From Fodinibius salicampi (GTDB lineage Bacteria > Bacteroidota > Rhodothermia > Balneolales > Balneolaceae): a stretch of DNA of 64,000 nt. The notes beneath the pieces were generated by a model. The model saw only the letters and a program-made list of their open reading frames with translations, was not told the origin of the DNA and did no database searches. The DNA lies in contig NZ_BAABRS010000006.1 of assembly GCF_039545095.1 (NCBI RefSeq), positions 50,091 to 114,090 of the forward strand, read 5' to 3'. The position numbers were made by a program, and so were the translations under genes. Positions 36,305 through 45,702 of this stretch are shown here, piece after piece. Position 1 is the first letter of the stretch; each line of letters begins with the position of its first letter.

Positions 36305-38779
36305 TTAATCAGATCGGTAAATGCCGATCAAGGTCATGCCTCCGGCAATCCACAATAGGATATGACCCGCCCAGGCGATACGTTTTCCCCACAAACTGGA
36401 AGCAGGTTCGAATGTCATGCGGATGGTGTGTTCTCCAGCCGGAACCTGAAGTCCGCGTAAAACAAAGTTAGTTTTGTAAATTTTGGCTTCCTCTCCATCA
36501 ATAGTTGCCTCCCATCCCGCCGGATAATAGATTTCGCTGAGTACCAGGAACCCTTTCTCAGAAGATGAGGTCTCTAACTCTATTGTTTTGGAATTGTACG
36601 TTGTTACAGAAACCTGGGCATTAGTGTCGGGGGTAGCAGTGATTGCATCACTGCTTTCTACAATAGCGGTTGTGGCAGGGGTGAAGTTCGATTGGGGCTG
36701 CATTCTTTCAGCAGCTTGTCGCGGGCTGTTAACAGTTATAACTGAATCTACAAAAAACGCTTTAGGTAGTACGTCGTCATTCCGATAAACACGCTTGGCA
36801 TCCTGACTTTCTACCTCGGTATAACCACTGAAGGTAAGAGACTGCTGTATGGTGATATACTTAACATTCAGCATGTCGAGTATGGGATCATTGAAACCCC
36901 TATTGCCATCCATCAAAAGGTAATCGATAAGATCTTGGTAATGTCCCAGCTTTGCACCGGTATATCCGCCAATAGTTGGATAGAAGTAGGAGGGGATAGC
37001 ATTGTTAAATGCATTATCAGCCCGTGGATAAACTCGGTATGGATACCCTTCATCTGACTCGATATTTTTCATGATAAACCGATCGACTTCTGTCTGTTGC
37101 TGGCGGATCAGCTGTTCTGCTTCCAGGCGTTTGGGAACCATTTGGTCTTCGCTAACATAGCGGTTGCCTATACTTAGCATATCGTAGGCAGTAAGTAAAA
37201 GTAGTCCGATTAAGAAATATCCCTTGCTTATTTTTTTTCTTACGAGCAGCCAGATAAGTGCTCCCGCCAGCAGAACGATTACAAGGTAACGTATGGAATC
37301 ACTACTTGCCATTTCCCTGCGCTCTGGCTTTACCCGGGTATTAATAAAGTTTTCAATCTGCTGACGCACCTGGGGATTCTCCGGAGAAACATTATTTTGC
37401 TGAGCTACCTGTTGTGCATACTGATCCATTTCCCCGGGCTTATCAAAGGAGAGTAAAGTATCGCTGGCCAGTGAGAACAGGATACCGAGTGCAAGGGCAA
37501 TTCCCAGCGGCAAGTATAATTTTTTAAGAGATGCTTTCTTATTTTGGGCAATATCGAATAGAGCCTCTATTCCATAAACAGCCAGAACAGAATAGCAGAA
37601 AACCGTGGCGATGAGCCATGTCTCTGGCACACGGAATTTGTCAAATAAGGGGATATAATTAAATGCAAACTCATTAAGGAACAGAAAATTATTTCCCAGA
37701 GAAAAGAGAAGGGTCAGCGTACCGACTCCAAAAAAGACATACTTTATTTTTTTTCGATAACGAAATAACCCAATCAAGGCCAGTACGAAGGCTATGGCTC
37801 CCAGATAATGAGGTCCACTTGTAAACGTTTTTGGTCCCCAGTATGCTTCGCTGGATGATCCTCCGTAAATGCCGGGGATGATGAGTGTCAGAAGCTCTCC
37901 AACCCCCTGGGACCAGCTGAAAGCATAGTCGAGTGAAAGTCCACTAGTTTGTGAACTTCCCAGTGAAGATCCCCCTCGCATGCTGTACTGGGAATACTCA
38001 TAGAGCCGCCAGTATATATCGATACTGCAAATTATAGCAAGTACCCCAGCACCAAAGGCGATACCTGTCCGTTCGAGCCAATCTTTAATATCCTCTTTTT
38101 TATAAGCCATCCAGCTGTCATATATCCACCAAAAACCGAGCAGGTATAAAAAGTAATAGGTAATTTGGGGATGATTAGCCCTTAGCTGTAACGCCATAGC
38201 AAGGGCGAAGATAAAAAACGCTGCTAATTTGCGACTGGAACGGGATACCATATAGTAACCGGCAAACATCCAGGGTACAAAGGAAAAGGACATGAATTTG
38301 CCGTAGTGCCCTGCTTCAATAATAATTGGAAGGTAGGTCGTAAATCCAATGAGAATAGATCCCAACGCCGCCGAAAATGGTCGTACTCCCTGTATAACAA
38401 AGAAAAAGTATGCTCCACTGAGCAAGATCCAGAAAAAAGGAAGAGGATGGGTATCACCTCCAACCCATTTAAAAAAACTGTCAATGTTCGGAGGGGACGA
38501 AGGATTATGGAGCACGTAAGAAGGCATCCCGGAAAACATATTGGAAGCCCAATTGGGATGTTCACCGTCGTGCGCTTCCATATGTTGAATGACGGATTCT
38601 GCCCCGGCGCGGTACTGCAGCACATCATTGCCCAAAAATTGGTGTCCCCCAAAAAAGATAGCCGAATAAAGGATAAGCGGAAGCAGAAAGAGAACAGAAA
38701 GAGCTATCCAGTGTTGTTTCGACCGGGATAGGGTTGAGATAAAATCTTCCTTCAGGGTTTGCTTCTTTTGTTTATCCAA
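36305..38779 (-). CDS. YfhO family membrane protein
   Basis: 824 residues with about 13 hydrophobic helices in the first two thirds, a short soluble region (about 550-790) with WEATIDGEEAKIYKTNFVLRGLQVPAGEHTI near the end, and a last helix. This is the build of YfhO/YkoS-type proteins (GT-C fold), involved in glycosylation of lipid-linked or teichoic-acid-like polymers in Firmicutes; the role in Bacteroidota-like bacteria is unclear. It converges with the sulfotransferase gene, 14 nt apart, so it belongs to the glycan patch by position only. Confidence 0.85.
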   Translation of the reverse strand: MDKQKKQTLKEDFISTLSRSKQHWIALSVLFLLPLILYSAIFFGGHQFLGNDVLQYRAGAESVIQHMEAHDGEHPNWASNMFSGMPSYVLHNPSSPPNIDSFFKWVGGDTHPLPFFWILLSGAYFFFVIQGVRPFSAALGSILIGFTTYLPIIIEAGHYGKFMSFSFVPWMFAGYYMVSRSSRKLAAFFIFALAMALQLRANHPQITYYFLYLLGFWWIYDSWMAYKKEDIKDWLERTGIAFGAGVLAIICSIDIYWRLYEYSQYSMRGGSSLGSSQTSGLSLDYAFSWSQGVGELLTLIIPGIYGGSSSEAYWGPKTFTSGPHYLGAIAFVLALIGLFRYRKKIKYVFFGVGTLTLLFSLGNNFLFLNEFAFNYIPLFDKFRVPETWLIATVFCYSVLAVYGIEALFDIAQNKKASLKKLYLPLGIALALGILFSLASDTLLSFDKPGEMDQYAQQVAQQNNVSPENPQVRQQIENFINTRVKPERREMASSDSIRYLVIVLLAGALIWLLVRKKISKGYFLIGLLLLTAYDMLSIGNRYVSEDQMVPKRLEAEQLIRQQQTEVDRFIMKNIESDEGYPYRVYPRADNAFNNAIPSYFYPTIGGYTGAKLGHYQDLIDYLLMDGNRGFNDPILDMLNVKYITIQQSLTFSGYTEVESQDAKRVYRNDDVLPKAFFVDSVITVNSPRQAAERMQPQSNFTPATTAIVESSDAITATPDTNAQVSVTTYNSKTIELETSSSEKGFLVLSEIYYPAGWEATIDGEEAKIYKTNFVLRGLQVPAGEHTIRMTFEPASSLWGKRIAWAGHILLWIAGGMTLIGIYRSD

Positions 38780-38927
38780 AGCAGTGAGGGTTAAGGCTGA
38801 GTATTTATCCTATATTCAGAGATAGATTGTATGCCCGCTTCTATAGCAGACAAAAAAAGTAATACTTAAGAGTCAGCAGATTGGGTAAAACTTCAGAATA
38901 ATGAAAGCAGCAGATATTGCTTAATTA

Positions 38928-39215
38928 TTATTCAATAACACGTGGTACCCGAAAGTAGTCGCTATCGGCATCCGGCGCATTTTTAAGTGCTTCCTCGTGA
39001 TCTACAGGTTCTTTCGCCTCGTCGTTGCGCAGACGATATTCCAGATCAATGACATGTTCCAATGGTTCAACGTTGGAAGTATCCAGCTCTTCTAACGTTG
39101 TCATGTAATCCAAAATCTGGTTCATATCATTAACTAATGAGTCGCTTTCCTCTTCGGTAAGCTGCAGATGAGCCAGATCAGCTACATATTTAACATCTTC
39201 TTTTGTTACAGACAT
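38928..39215 (-). CDS. gatC: aspartyl/glutamyl-tRNA amidotransferase subunit C
   Basis: 95-residue small subunit of the GatCAB complex, which amidates mischarged Glu-tRNA-Gln and Asp-tRNA-Asn. VKYVADLAHLQLTEEE, QILDYMTTLEELDTSNVEPLEHV and DSDYFRVPRVIE are the standard GatC segments. gatA and gatB are not in the window. It is divergent from ptsH. Confidence 0.94.
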   Translation of the reverse strand: MSVTKEDVKYVADLAHLQLTEEESDSLVNDMNQILDYMTTLEELDTSNVEPLEHVIDLEYRLRNDEAKEPVDHEEALKNAPDADSDYFRVPRVIE

Positions 39216-39378
39216 GAAATTTTTGATATTTAATTCGTTTCAAAATGAATCGTAAATTAATAAAACATTATAGAAATCGGCAATTAAATACTATAAACAT
39301 TTTTTCGAAAAAAGTATGTTAAAGTGCATGGATAGTTAATGTAATTATTGGCATTTTAAACGATAAATAAAACTTTAT

Positions 39379-39660
39379 ATGATCAAAGAAAAAGTTACTA
39401 TTGTGAATAATGCCGGACTTCATGCACGTCCGGCGGCGGCGCTTGTTAAATTAGCCAGCAAATTTGAATCTGATTTTTTTATCCACATGTATGGCTACAA
39501 GGTAAATGGGAAGAGTATTTTAGGTGTGATGACTCTGGCCGCTGAACAAGGAGCCGAATTGGAACTTGAGATTGATGGTCCGGACGAAAAGGAGGCCGCG
39601 GAATCGATTATTGAACTGATTGAAGATGGATTTGGTGAGGTGTATGAAGAAGATGAGTGA
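39379..39660 (+). CDS. ptsH: phosphocarrier protein HPr
   Basis: 93 residues. His15 in NAGLHARPA is the site phosphorylated by Enzyme I, and Ser46 in NGKSILGVM is the regulatory serine target of HPr kinase, both in canonical context. It overlaps ptsI by a few bases (stop TGA inside ATGAGTGA), so the two are coupled. No EIIB or EIIC sugar permease gene is in the window; the only EIIA-like sequences are in the tails of the APC permeases at 23.3-27.7 kb. A regulatory PTS is therefore possible. Confidence 0.95.
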   Translation: MIKEKVTIVNNAGLHARPAAALVKLASKFESDFFIHMYGYKVNGKSILGVMTLAAEQGAELELEIDGPDEKEAAESIIELIEDGFGEVYEEDE

Positions 39661-41371
39661 TAATTTACAAGCGGAGGAAGTATTATTGAAGGGAGCTGCC
39701 GCTGCCCCCGGGATTGCTGTGGGCAAGGCAAGCTTGTACAGGCAGCGGCGTCCACGTATATATGGTCAGAATATTACGGATGACCAGGTAGGTCACCAGT
39801 TGGAACGTTTTGAGAAGGCACTGGATGTAGCCCGGGAAGAACTCGACTCATTGCGCGCAGATCAAGATCATGAAGATGCCTCAGATCTGCTTCAAACACA
39901 GATTCAGATGCTTGGCGATCCCGACTTGCACAGTCGGATAGAAAATGAAATAAAAAATAATAACAAGGCTGCGGATGCCGCTATTGATAAGGTATTTGAG
40001 GACTATCTGAATGTAATGAAGAGACAAGAGGGGGTGCTGAAAGAGCGCTCTGTGGATATATCGGATGTGCGAGATCGACTGATACAAATTGTTAATAATG
40101 AAGACGGGAAACCGAGATTCGAGCCGGGAACAATATTAGTAGCCCATAACTTAAGTCCCCGTGAGGTTATCGAATTCTCCGAAAATAATATTGCGGGTAT
40201 TATAATGGATAAAGGAGGGACGACCTCACATGCAGCTATATTGGCTCGTGCTATGCAGATTCCTGCTATTGTAGGAGTTAAGGATGCTTCAGAAACCATT
40301 GGCGCTGATGAACTTTTGATTTTGGATGGAGTTGAAGGTTCGATCGTAGTTAATCCTTCAACGACAACACGAAAAAAATATGATGAGCGGATTAGCAGGG
40401 TGGCCGAGGAACATTCTCGTGAGCAGGCCTTGTGCGAGAAGAAGAGTGAAACTGCGGATGGACATCCTTTTGTTCTTCGGGCAAATGTGGAGTTTCAGGA
40501 GGAATTGAATTTTGTAGATATCTACCAGGCAGAAGGTATTGGATTGTTGAGAACGGAGTCGATGTACCTGCATCAGTCTTCTTTTAGAGACGAAGAAAAG
40601 CAATGTGATTTTTATCGTACTGTATTGAAGGCAACCCACCCGCATCCTGTTACCGTTCGTCTGTTTGATGCAGGGGGAGATAAGTTTTTTGATTTAGGCC
40701 AGGAAGAACAAAATCCTTTTTTGGGATGGAGGGGCATCCGAATGTTGCTGGATCAGCGACCTCTGTTGGAACAACAACTGAAAGCTATATTGAAGTCTGC
40801 CGGAACCTATCCGGGCCGTACCCGTATTTTAGTCCCGATGGTTACTACCCTTGATGAAGTCGAGATCATTAATAAGACCGTCAAAAAGCTGCAGAATCAA
40901 TTGAAAGAGAATAACTGTAAGGTAGACGAAGATATAGAGGTCGGGTTAATGGTAGAAGTGCCGAATGTAGCCGTCCAGGCAGAGGATTTTGCAAGAAAGA
41001 CCGACTTTTTAAGTATAGGAACGAACGATTTAACCCAATATCTCTTAGCTGTTGACCGGGGTAACGAACGTATTTCCAATTTATATGATCAGCGTCATCC
41101 GGCAGTATGGAGATTAATCCAAATGGTGGCAGAAGCGGGGAAGAGAACGGGGACTCCTGTCAGTGTTTGTGGAGAGCTATCCTCCGATCCCGTTGCCGCT
41201 TGCTGTCTTTTGGGAATGGGAATTAATGAATTAAGTATGACACCAGCCCTGCTGCCTAAAGTAAAGCAGGCATTATGCAGCCATACTTTGAAGGAAATGG
41301 ATCAACTGGTCTCTGAGGTATTAAAATGCACTACAACTGCTGAAGTAGATTCACTGTTTTCCAACTTTTAA
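39653..41371 (+). CDS. ptsI: PTS Enzyme I (phosphoenolpyruvate-protein phosphotransferase)
   Basis: About 572 residues. It takes phosphate from PEP and passes it to HPr. The phospho-histidine lies in GGTTSHAAILARAMQIPAIVG (His193 from this start); the PEP-binding TIM barrel shows LLRTESMYL, GWRGIRMLLDQ and FLSIGTNDLTQYLLAVDRGN. The start is taken as the ATG at 39653 overlapping the ptsH stop; an ATG at 39644 is nearly as good. The gene is followed 26 nt later by the sugar-phosphate isomerase gene. Confidence 0.95.
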   Translation: MSDNLQAEEVLLKGAAAAPGIAVGKASLYRQRRPRIYGQNITDDQVGHQLERFEKALDVAREELDSLRADQDHEDASDLLQTQIQMLGDPDLHSRIENEIKNNNKAADAAIDKVFEDYLNVMKRQEGVLKERSVDISDVRDRLIQIVNNEDGKPRFEPGTILVAHNLSPREVIEFSENNIAGIIMDKGGTTSHAAILARAMQIPAIVGVKDASETIGADELLILDGVEGSIVVNPSTTTRKKYDERISRVAEEHSREQALCEKKSETADGHPFVLRANVEFQEELNFVDIYQAEGIGLLRTESMYLHQSSFRDEEKQCDFYRTVLKATHPHPVTVRLFDAGGDKFFDLGQEEQNPFLGWRGIRMLLDQRPLLEQQLKAILKSAGTYPGRTRILVPMVTTLDEVEIINKTVKKLQNQLKENNCKVDEDIEVGLMVEVPNVAVQAEDFARKTDFLSIGTNDLTQYLLAVDRGNERISNLYDQRHPAVWRLIQMVAEAGKRTGTPVSVCGELSSDPVAACCLLGMGINELSMTPALLPKVKQALCSHTLKEMDQLVSEVLKCTTTAEVDSLFSNF

Positions 41372-41397
41372 AATAAACGCACTACCTCTAAAGCATT

Positions 41398-42441
41398 ATG
41401 GATTTATCTTCTATTCAATCAGTGGATACCCAGAATATGTGGGATCTGTTAAAGGATTTTCCCGATCAGTGGGCTGAGGCAATAAGACTGACTGATGATA
41501 TTGAACTTACGATTGATAAAAAACGTATTCGTACCATATGTCTGGTAGGGATGGGAGGATCTGTAACGGGCGCAAAGCTGATCCAGGCATATAGTTATTA
41601 CAGCTGCCCGTATCCGGTTACTGTTGTACAGCACTACGAGATACCCAAATGGGTGAATGAACAAACCTTGTTTATTGGCTGTAGTTTTTCCGGAAATACG
41701 GAAGAAACATTGAGTGCTTTGACACAGGCAAGAGCAAAGGGGGCACAAGTCATTGGCATCACTTCCGGTGGTGAGCTTATGTTGAGAGCAGCTAAGGAAG
41801 AATTTGACTACGTGAAAATTCCCGGGGGCATGCCGCCCCGTGCTGCATTGGGGTACAGCTTTGTGCCGTTGTTTTGGATTTTTCAGCATTTGGATTTTTT
41901 GGATGAGGGAACAGATGCCCTGGATGAAACACACCGCCTGCTAACTGAACAGAGTGAACTTTATTCCAAATCCAGTGATAATGAAGCTCTGAGCTTAGCT
42001 ACTGATATTAATGATACGCTTCCTATTATTTATTCGGATGCCATAACTATGCAACCGGTAAATTTACGATGGAGACAACAGTTTGGAGAAAATGCTAAAA
42101 CACTGGCTTACGGCAATACATTACCTGGCATGAGTCACAACGAAATTGTTGGTTGGGAGCGCATCGTGCATTTGACAGGCCGGCTCTCGGTATTGATGCT
42201 GGTTGATGAGGCCGATAATGAACGGGTAAAGAAGCGTATGGATATTGTTAGGGAACTGATTGAAGACCAAACAGCTTCTATGCACCTGTTGAGAACCCGG
42301 GGAGAAAGCAGGCTTGCACGCATGTTTTCACTTATCCAGCTGGCTGACTGGACCAGCTTTTACCTGGCTATGCTAAATAATATTGACCCGACCCCTGTCA
42401 CAAAGATTGACCTGTTGAAAAGCAAGCTTGCAGAGGCTTAA
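41398..42441 (+). CDS. bifunctional phosphoglucose/phosphomannose isomerase
   Basis: 347 residues with two SIS sugar-isomerase halves: CLVGMGGSVTGAKLIQAYS and IGCSFSGNTEETLSAL in the first, then PIIYSDAITMQPVNLRWRQ and GNTLPGMSHNEIVGWE in the second. It matches the PGI/PMI group of archaea and some bacteria (glucose-6-P or mannose-6-P to fructose-6-P). It follows ptsI on the same strand and so is in the same operon; no other phosphoglucose isomerase is in view. Confidence 0.88.
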   Translation: MDLSSIQSVDTQNMWDLLKDFPDQWAEAIRLTDDIELTIDKKRIRTICLVGMGGSVTGAKLIQAYSYYSCPYPVTVVQHYEIPKWVNEQTLFIGCSFSGNTEETLSALTQARAKGAQVIGITSGGELMLRAAKEEFDYVKIPGGMPPRAALGYSFVPLFWIFQHLDFLDEGTDALDETHRLLTEQSELYSKSSDNEALSLATDINDTLPIIYSDAITMQPVNLRWRQQFGENAKTLAYGNTLPGMSHNEIVGWERIVHLTGRLSVLMLVDEADNERVKKRMDIVRELIEDQTASMHLLRTRGESRLARMFSLIQLADWTSFYLAMLNNIDPTPVTKIDLLKSKLAEA

Positions 42442-42463
42442 TCAAAATATTTAATGATCTGTT

Positions 42464-43258
42464 TTGAGTAACTTTTTTGAGGTATCAACATTCAGGCAAC
42501 ATTTGTCTACCCAGTGGCTAGGTCAGGATATTAGATATTTTGAAACATTACCTTCTACCAATACTTATAGTAAAAAGGTTAAAAATAATGAAGTGAACCA
42601 TGGTACGCTTGTTATAACAGATGATCAAACAGCCGGACGTGGCCAGTATGACAGATCCTGGCAGGGGGAGAAGGGGCAAAACTTAACATTTTCAATTATT
42701 CTCAGACCTCAAAATCGCGAGGGGTTTCATGCCTTGACACTCTCCTGTGCCTTGGTCTTGGTTGAACTGCTAAATAGTATAGTGAATCATAATTGTGCCT
42801 GTATCAAATGGCCGAATGATGTTCTGTTAAATGAAAAGAAAGTCGCCGGACTATTAACGGAAACCGTTTATTTGGGCAATAGCCTTGCCCGACTGATTAT
42901 TGGAATAGGTTTTAATGTAAACCAACAGAACTTTCGGAAAGATTTAGTATCCACTGCCACTTCAGTCCGTTTGGAAAAGGGGGAGCCCGTATCTCGTGAA
43001 ATTCTATTAGCTGATTTGTTAAGTCGGATAGAATACAAATATCGGCTGTGGCAACAAAAACAGACAAAACTGTTGAGAAGGATTAATCGGAATATACAAG
43101 GATATGGCCGTTGGGTTACTTTGCAAGTGGATGGCAAACTATTATCTGACCATTACAAGCTTATCGGTATTAATGAAACGGGCCGGCTGTTGGTTTTGAA
43201 TAAGGAAGGCGGACTTCAATCATATGCATATGAGCAAATCCGAATTATCACCGATTGA
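42464..43258 (+). CDS. birA: biotin--[acetyl-CoA-carboxylase] ligase
   Basis: 264 residues, without the N-terminal helix-turn-helix of the E. coli repressor type, so it is a group I ligase. The core reads FETLPSTNTYSKKV, the biotin loop TAGRGQYDRSWQGEKGQN, and CIKWPNDVLLNEKKVAGLL, then LIIGIGFNVNQ. The start is a TTG at 42464; the nearby ATG at 42453 runs into a stop. It overlaps tilS by about 30 nt. Confidence 0.92.
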   Translation: MSNFFEVSTFRQHLSTQWLGQDIRYFETLPSTNTYSKKVKNNEVNHGTLVITDDQTAGRGQYDRSWQGEKGQNLTFSIILRPQNREGFHALTLSCALVLVELLNSIVNHNCACIKWPNDVLLNEKKVAGLLTETVYLGNSLARLIIGIGFNVNQQNFRKDLVSTATSVRLEKGEPVSREILLADLLSRIEYKYRLWQQKQTKLLRRINRNIQGYGRWVTLQVDGKLLSDHYKLIGINETGRLLVLNKEGGLQSYAYEQIRIITD

Positions 43259-44600
43259 AGAGACGGTGGAACAGAATGTGACCACTACTTTTGGAAAGAA
43301 AAAGACTCCAAGCTTTATACTTGGTGTAAGCGGTGGCATGGATTCTATGTGCCTTCTGTATATTTTTAAAAAACTTGGCATTTCTACCTTCGTAGTTCAT
43401 GTTAACTACAAAAAACGAGGCCGGGCTTCTGAAAAAGATGAACAACTGGTTGTCGATACGGCCCGAAAGTGGGGAATCGATTGTACAACTTTTGAAGTGG
43501 AGCCAAAGGAGGGAGAGGGATATAATTTCCAGCAATGGGCGCGAAATAAACGATATGAGCATTTTGAAGAAGTATTAGAGCGTAAAAAGGCAGATGGAAT
43601 AGCGGTAGCTCATCATCGGGATGATCAGATTGAAACTATTTTGCAAAAAATATTTCGCGGTGGTGGACTGGCAAGTTGGTCGGGAATGGAAGTTTGGGAT
43701 GGGCGTGTTTTTCGTCCCCTGTTAACGGTCAGTCGCGAAGAAATAAAGACCTATGTTGAGAAAAATGCCATTTCCTATCGAACAGACGAATCAAATCTAA
43801 CCTCAGATTTTGCCCGTAATTTACTTCGGAATGAATGGCTGACAGAGCTTTCGAACTTCTTTCCAGGCTGGAAAAAAAATGTACTTCGTATTCGTAAACA
43901 GGCCGGATGTTTTGAATATGCCTTACAGTGGATTGCAGATAAAGTAACAGACGAAAATGGAATTATTAGAAAACAGTTTCAAAGTCTCGAGGAAGATCTT
44001 CAAAAATCCTTACTGCTACACTTGCTCAAAAAAGAAGAGGAGGGAATTGAAGTAACGAACCATAGTTTAAGTCAGATAGAAAAGTTAGAAACGCTTCAAA
44101 CAGGGAAGACAATTCAGTTAACCGCTGATTATCTGTTGTTGAGAGACCGGGAGTATTATCGCCTTATTAGTGGCGGTCCAGAAGAAAAAAAAGTTATCGA
44201 AACATTATCCAGAAGCCGTGTAGCAAGTAATTATAGGTATAATAAGCTTCTCCTGACAATCAGTGAGTGTACCTTTTCTGAAGAGCTATTCAACGATAAA
44301 ACCCTTTTTATGGATGTTGATAAGATTTCCTGGCCTGTGACCCTTCGCCATTGGTGGCATGGAGATCAGTTTAAACCCCTCGGAATGCAAGGTCACCAAT
44401 CCGTGGCTGATCACCTGACAAATCGGAAAATAAGTGCAGCTCGTAAACGAGATGCCTTTGTAATAGAATCTTTTGAAGAAACAATCTGTGCTGTTATCTT
44501 TCCGCCAATAAAAAAACGCATCAAAATTGGTACTATTTCCGAAGAGGTAAAATGCGAAGTCAATACGGGAAAGTGCCTGGAAATTAAATACAGTCAATAG
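43224..44600 (+). CDS. tilS: tRNA(Ile)-lysidine synthase
   Basis: 458 residues. It attaches lysine to C34 of tRNA-Ile(CAU), changing its decoding to AUA. The PP-loop ATP motif SGGMDSM lies near residue 33, and AHHRDDQIETILQKIFRGGGLASWSGM is the family's tRNA/ATP region. The C-terminal domain (about 320-458, PVTLRHWWHGDQFKPLGMQG) is present. The N-terminus overlaps the birA end; the second Met (43230) is an equally good start. Downstream hpt follows after 5 nt. Confidence 0.94.
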   Translation: MHMSKSELSPIEETVEQNVTTTFGKKKTPSFILGVSGGMDSMCLLYIFKKLGISTFVVHVNYKKRGRASEKDEQLVVDTARKWGIDCTTFEVEPKEGEGYNFQQWARNKRYEHFEEVLERKKADGIAVAHHRDDQIETILQKIFRGGGLASWSGMEVWDGRVFRPLLTVSREEIKTYVEKNAISYRTDESNLTSDFARNLLRNEWLTELSNFFPGWKKNVLRIRKQAGCFEYALQWIADKVTDENGIIRKQFQSLEEDLQKSLLLHLLKKEEEGIEVTNHSLSQIEKLETLQTGKTIQLTADYLLLRDREYYRLISGGPEEKKVIETLSRSRVASNYRYNKLLLTISECTFSEELFNDKTLFMDVDKISWPVTLRHWWHGDQFKPLGMQGHQSVADHLTNRKISAARKRDAFVIESFEETICAVIFPPIKKRIKIGTISEEVKCEVNTGKCLEIKYSQ

Positions 44601-44605
44601 ATTTA

Positions 44606-45163
44606 ATGTCGCAATACAAGCCTCAAACCATTCAATGTAATGGAGAAACGTTCCGGATATATTTGACCGATAATAAGATTGAAGAGCGTGTCTGTGAATT
44701 GGGAGAGGAAATTGCACAGGAATACAAAGATAGACATCCTATTTTTATAGGAGTGCTCAACGGAGCATATATTTTTCTCTCAGATTTGATGCGGTATGTT
44801 GAGATTTCCTGTGAGGTGGACTTCCTGAAGCTTAGCAGTTATGGGGATGAAAAAGTGTCATCAGGACAGGTAACTGACCTGAAAGATATTGATGCTAATA
44901 TTGAAGGACGACATGTAATATTGGTGGAGGATATCGTTGATACCGGCTTATCGATGAAGTACCTGGTTGAAAAGCTGCAGAAGAAAAAGCCGGCTTCCAT
45001 TGCAACAGTTACGCTTTTACATAAAACTGAGGCTACACATCACGATGTGCAGCTGGATTATGTAGGTTTCGAAATTCCCACACTCTTTGTATTAGGCTAC
45101 GGTTTAGATTACGCCCAGGAGGGACGGAATCTGGCTCAAATTTATATCCTGGATGAAGATTAA
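44606..45163 (+). CDS. hpt: hypoxanthine phosphoribosyltransferase
   Basis: 185 residues. Salvages hypoxanthine or guanine to IMP/GMP with PRPP. The PRPP loop is VILVEDIVDTGLSM; the flexible loop and substrate-stacking regions are LKLSSYGDEKVSSG and DYVGFEIPTLFVLGYGLDYAQEGRNL. The adjacency tilS-hpt is common in bacteria and is followed here by tRNA-Ser. Confidence 0.94.
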   Translation: MSQYKPQTIQCNGETFRIYLTDNKIEERVCELGEEIAQEYKDRHPIFIGVLNGAYIFLSDLMRYVEISCEVDFLKLSSYGDEKVSSGQVTDLKDIDANIEGRHVILVEDIVDTGLSMKYLVEKLQKKKPASIATVTLLHKTEATHHDVQLDYVGFEIPTLFVLGYGLDYAQEGRNLAQIYILDED

Positions 45164-45219
45164 GTTGTGTTGACTCAATATTGACCGATGTATGAAATAT
45201 CTTTTTTCGCACAAATTCA

Positions 45220-45250
45220 TTGATATAAAATATAAAACAACTTATATTTG
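45220..45250 (+). promoter_or_regulatory. promoter of tRNA-Ser (TTG / TAnnTTTG)
   Basis: TTG at 45220-45222 and TATATTTG at 45243-45250 are 20 nt apart, the spacing of Bacteroidota-type promoters. The tRNA begins 12 nt after the -7 box, which fits a transcription start just before the tRNA. Confidence 0.6.
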
Positions 45251-45261
45251 CGACTTCCTTT

Positions 45262-45351
45262 GGAGAGGTGGCTGAGTGGTCGAAAGCGCTCCCCTGCTAA
45301 GGGAGTATACCCCTATACGGGGTATCGAGGGTTCGAATCCCTCCCTCTCCG
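45262..45351 (+). tRNA. tRNA-Ser (anticodon GCT)
   Basis: Full cloverleaf with a long variable arm: acceptor GGAGAGG/CCTCTCC, D arm around GCTGAGTGGTCGAAAGC, anticodon stem CTCCC/GGGAG with loop CTGCTAA (anticodon GCT at 45296-45298), variable stem TACCCC/GGGGTA, and T arm GAGGG-TTCGAAT-CCCTC. The discriminator is G and CCA is not encoded. It decodes AGC and AGU. The 3' end is duplicated at 45702 (see the repeats). Confidence 0.95.
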
Positions 45352-45413
45352 CTCAACTACGCTGAAGCTTCGTTGAGCAGGCTTGCAAAAGCTTGCTCAG
45401 CGAGGCTTTTTTT
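45343..45413 (+). repeat. direct repeat, copy A (tRNA-Ser end, hairpin and terminator)
   Basis: This stretch has two blocks repeated downstream of the GIY-YIG gene: 45343-45363 equals 45702-45722 (21 nt, includes the last tRNA bases) and 45368-45413 equals 45766-45811 (46 nt, terminator). In between, 45351-45378 forms hairpin GCTCAAC-TACGCTGAAGCTTC-GTTGAGC with a 14-nt loop. Confidence 0.9.
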
Positions 45414-45414
45414 T
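45367..45414 (+). terminator. Rho-independent terminator of tRNA-Ser
   Basis: GCTTCGTTGAGCAGGCTT and its partner AAGCTTGCTCAGCGAGGC form an 18-bp stem (with G-U wobbles) around a GCAA tetraloop, followed by eight T. The 5' arm overlaps an alternative hairpin (45351-45378), so the two foldings compete. A second copy of this terminator follows the GIY-YIG gene. Confidence 0.8.
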
Positions 45415-45437
45415 ATTCAATATAAGAGAGAACAGTT

Positions 45438-45677
45438 ATGTGGTATGTATATGTTTTGAGAAGTAAACATAAAGATTGGCAATACATTGGGTATTCCGGG
45501 AATCTAAAAAGACGTTTAAAAAATCATAATGAAGGGAACGTACAGTCGACTAAACATTATGCCCCTTTCACCCTTGAAGCTTTTGTTGCAGTGAAAACGG
45601 AGAAAAAAGCAGAAGAGTTAGAGAAATATTTTAAAACTGGGTCTGGACGTGCAGTATTAAATAAGCGAATTTTGTAG
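45438..45677 (+). CDS. small GIY-YIG nuclease-domain protein
   Basis: 79 residues forming only the GIY-YIG core: MWYVYVLRS, QYIGYSGNLKRRLKNHNEG (Arg in the second motif) and the catalytic-type Glu in EKKAEELEKYFKTGSGRAVL. Family members of this size occur in many copies in Bacteroidota-like genomes, often beside RNA genes; their biochemical role is not settled. It lies between two copies of the tRNA-Ser end/terminator repeat, and its stop codon is the first base of a hairpin, so gene and repeats look like one unit. Confidence 0.85.
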   Translation: MWYVYVLRSKHKDWQYIGYSGNLKRRLKNHNEGNVQSTKHYAPFTLEAFVAVKTEKKAEELEKYFKTGSGRAVLNKRIL

Positions 45678-45702
45678 TCGACGAAGCCTTGGCGAAGTCG
45701 AC
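45677..45702 (-). repeat. hairpin with conserved 14-nt loop, after GIY-YIG gene
   Basis: On the minus strand it reads GTCGAC-TTCGCCAAGGCTTC-GTCGAC: a 6-bp stem and a 14-nt loop. The loop matches the tRNA-Ser hairpin loop TACGCTGAAGCTTC at 10 of 14 positions although the stems are unrelated. Confidence 0.6.
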
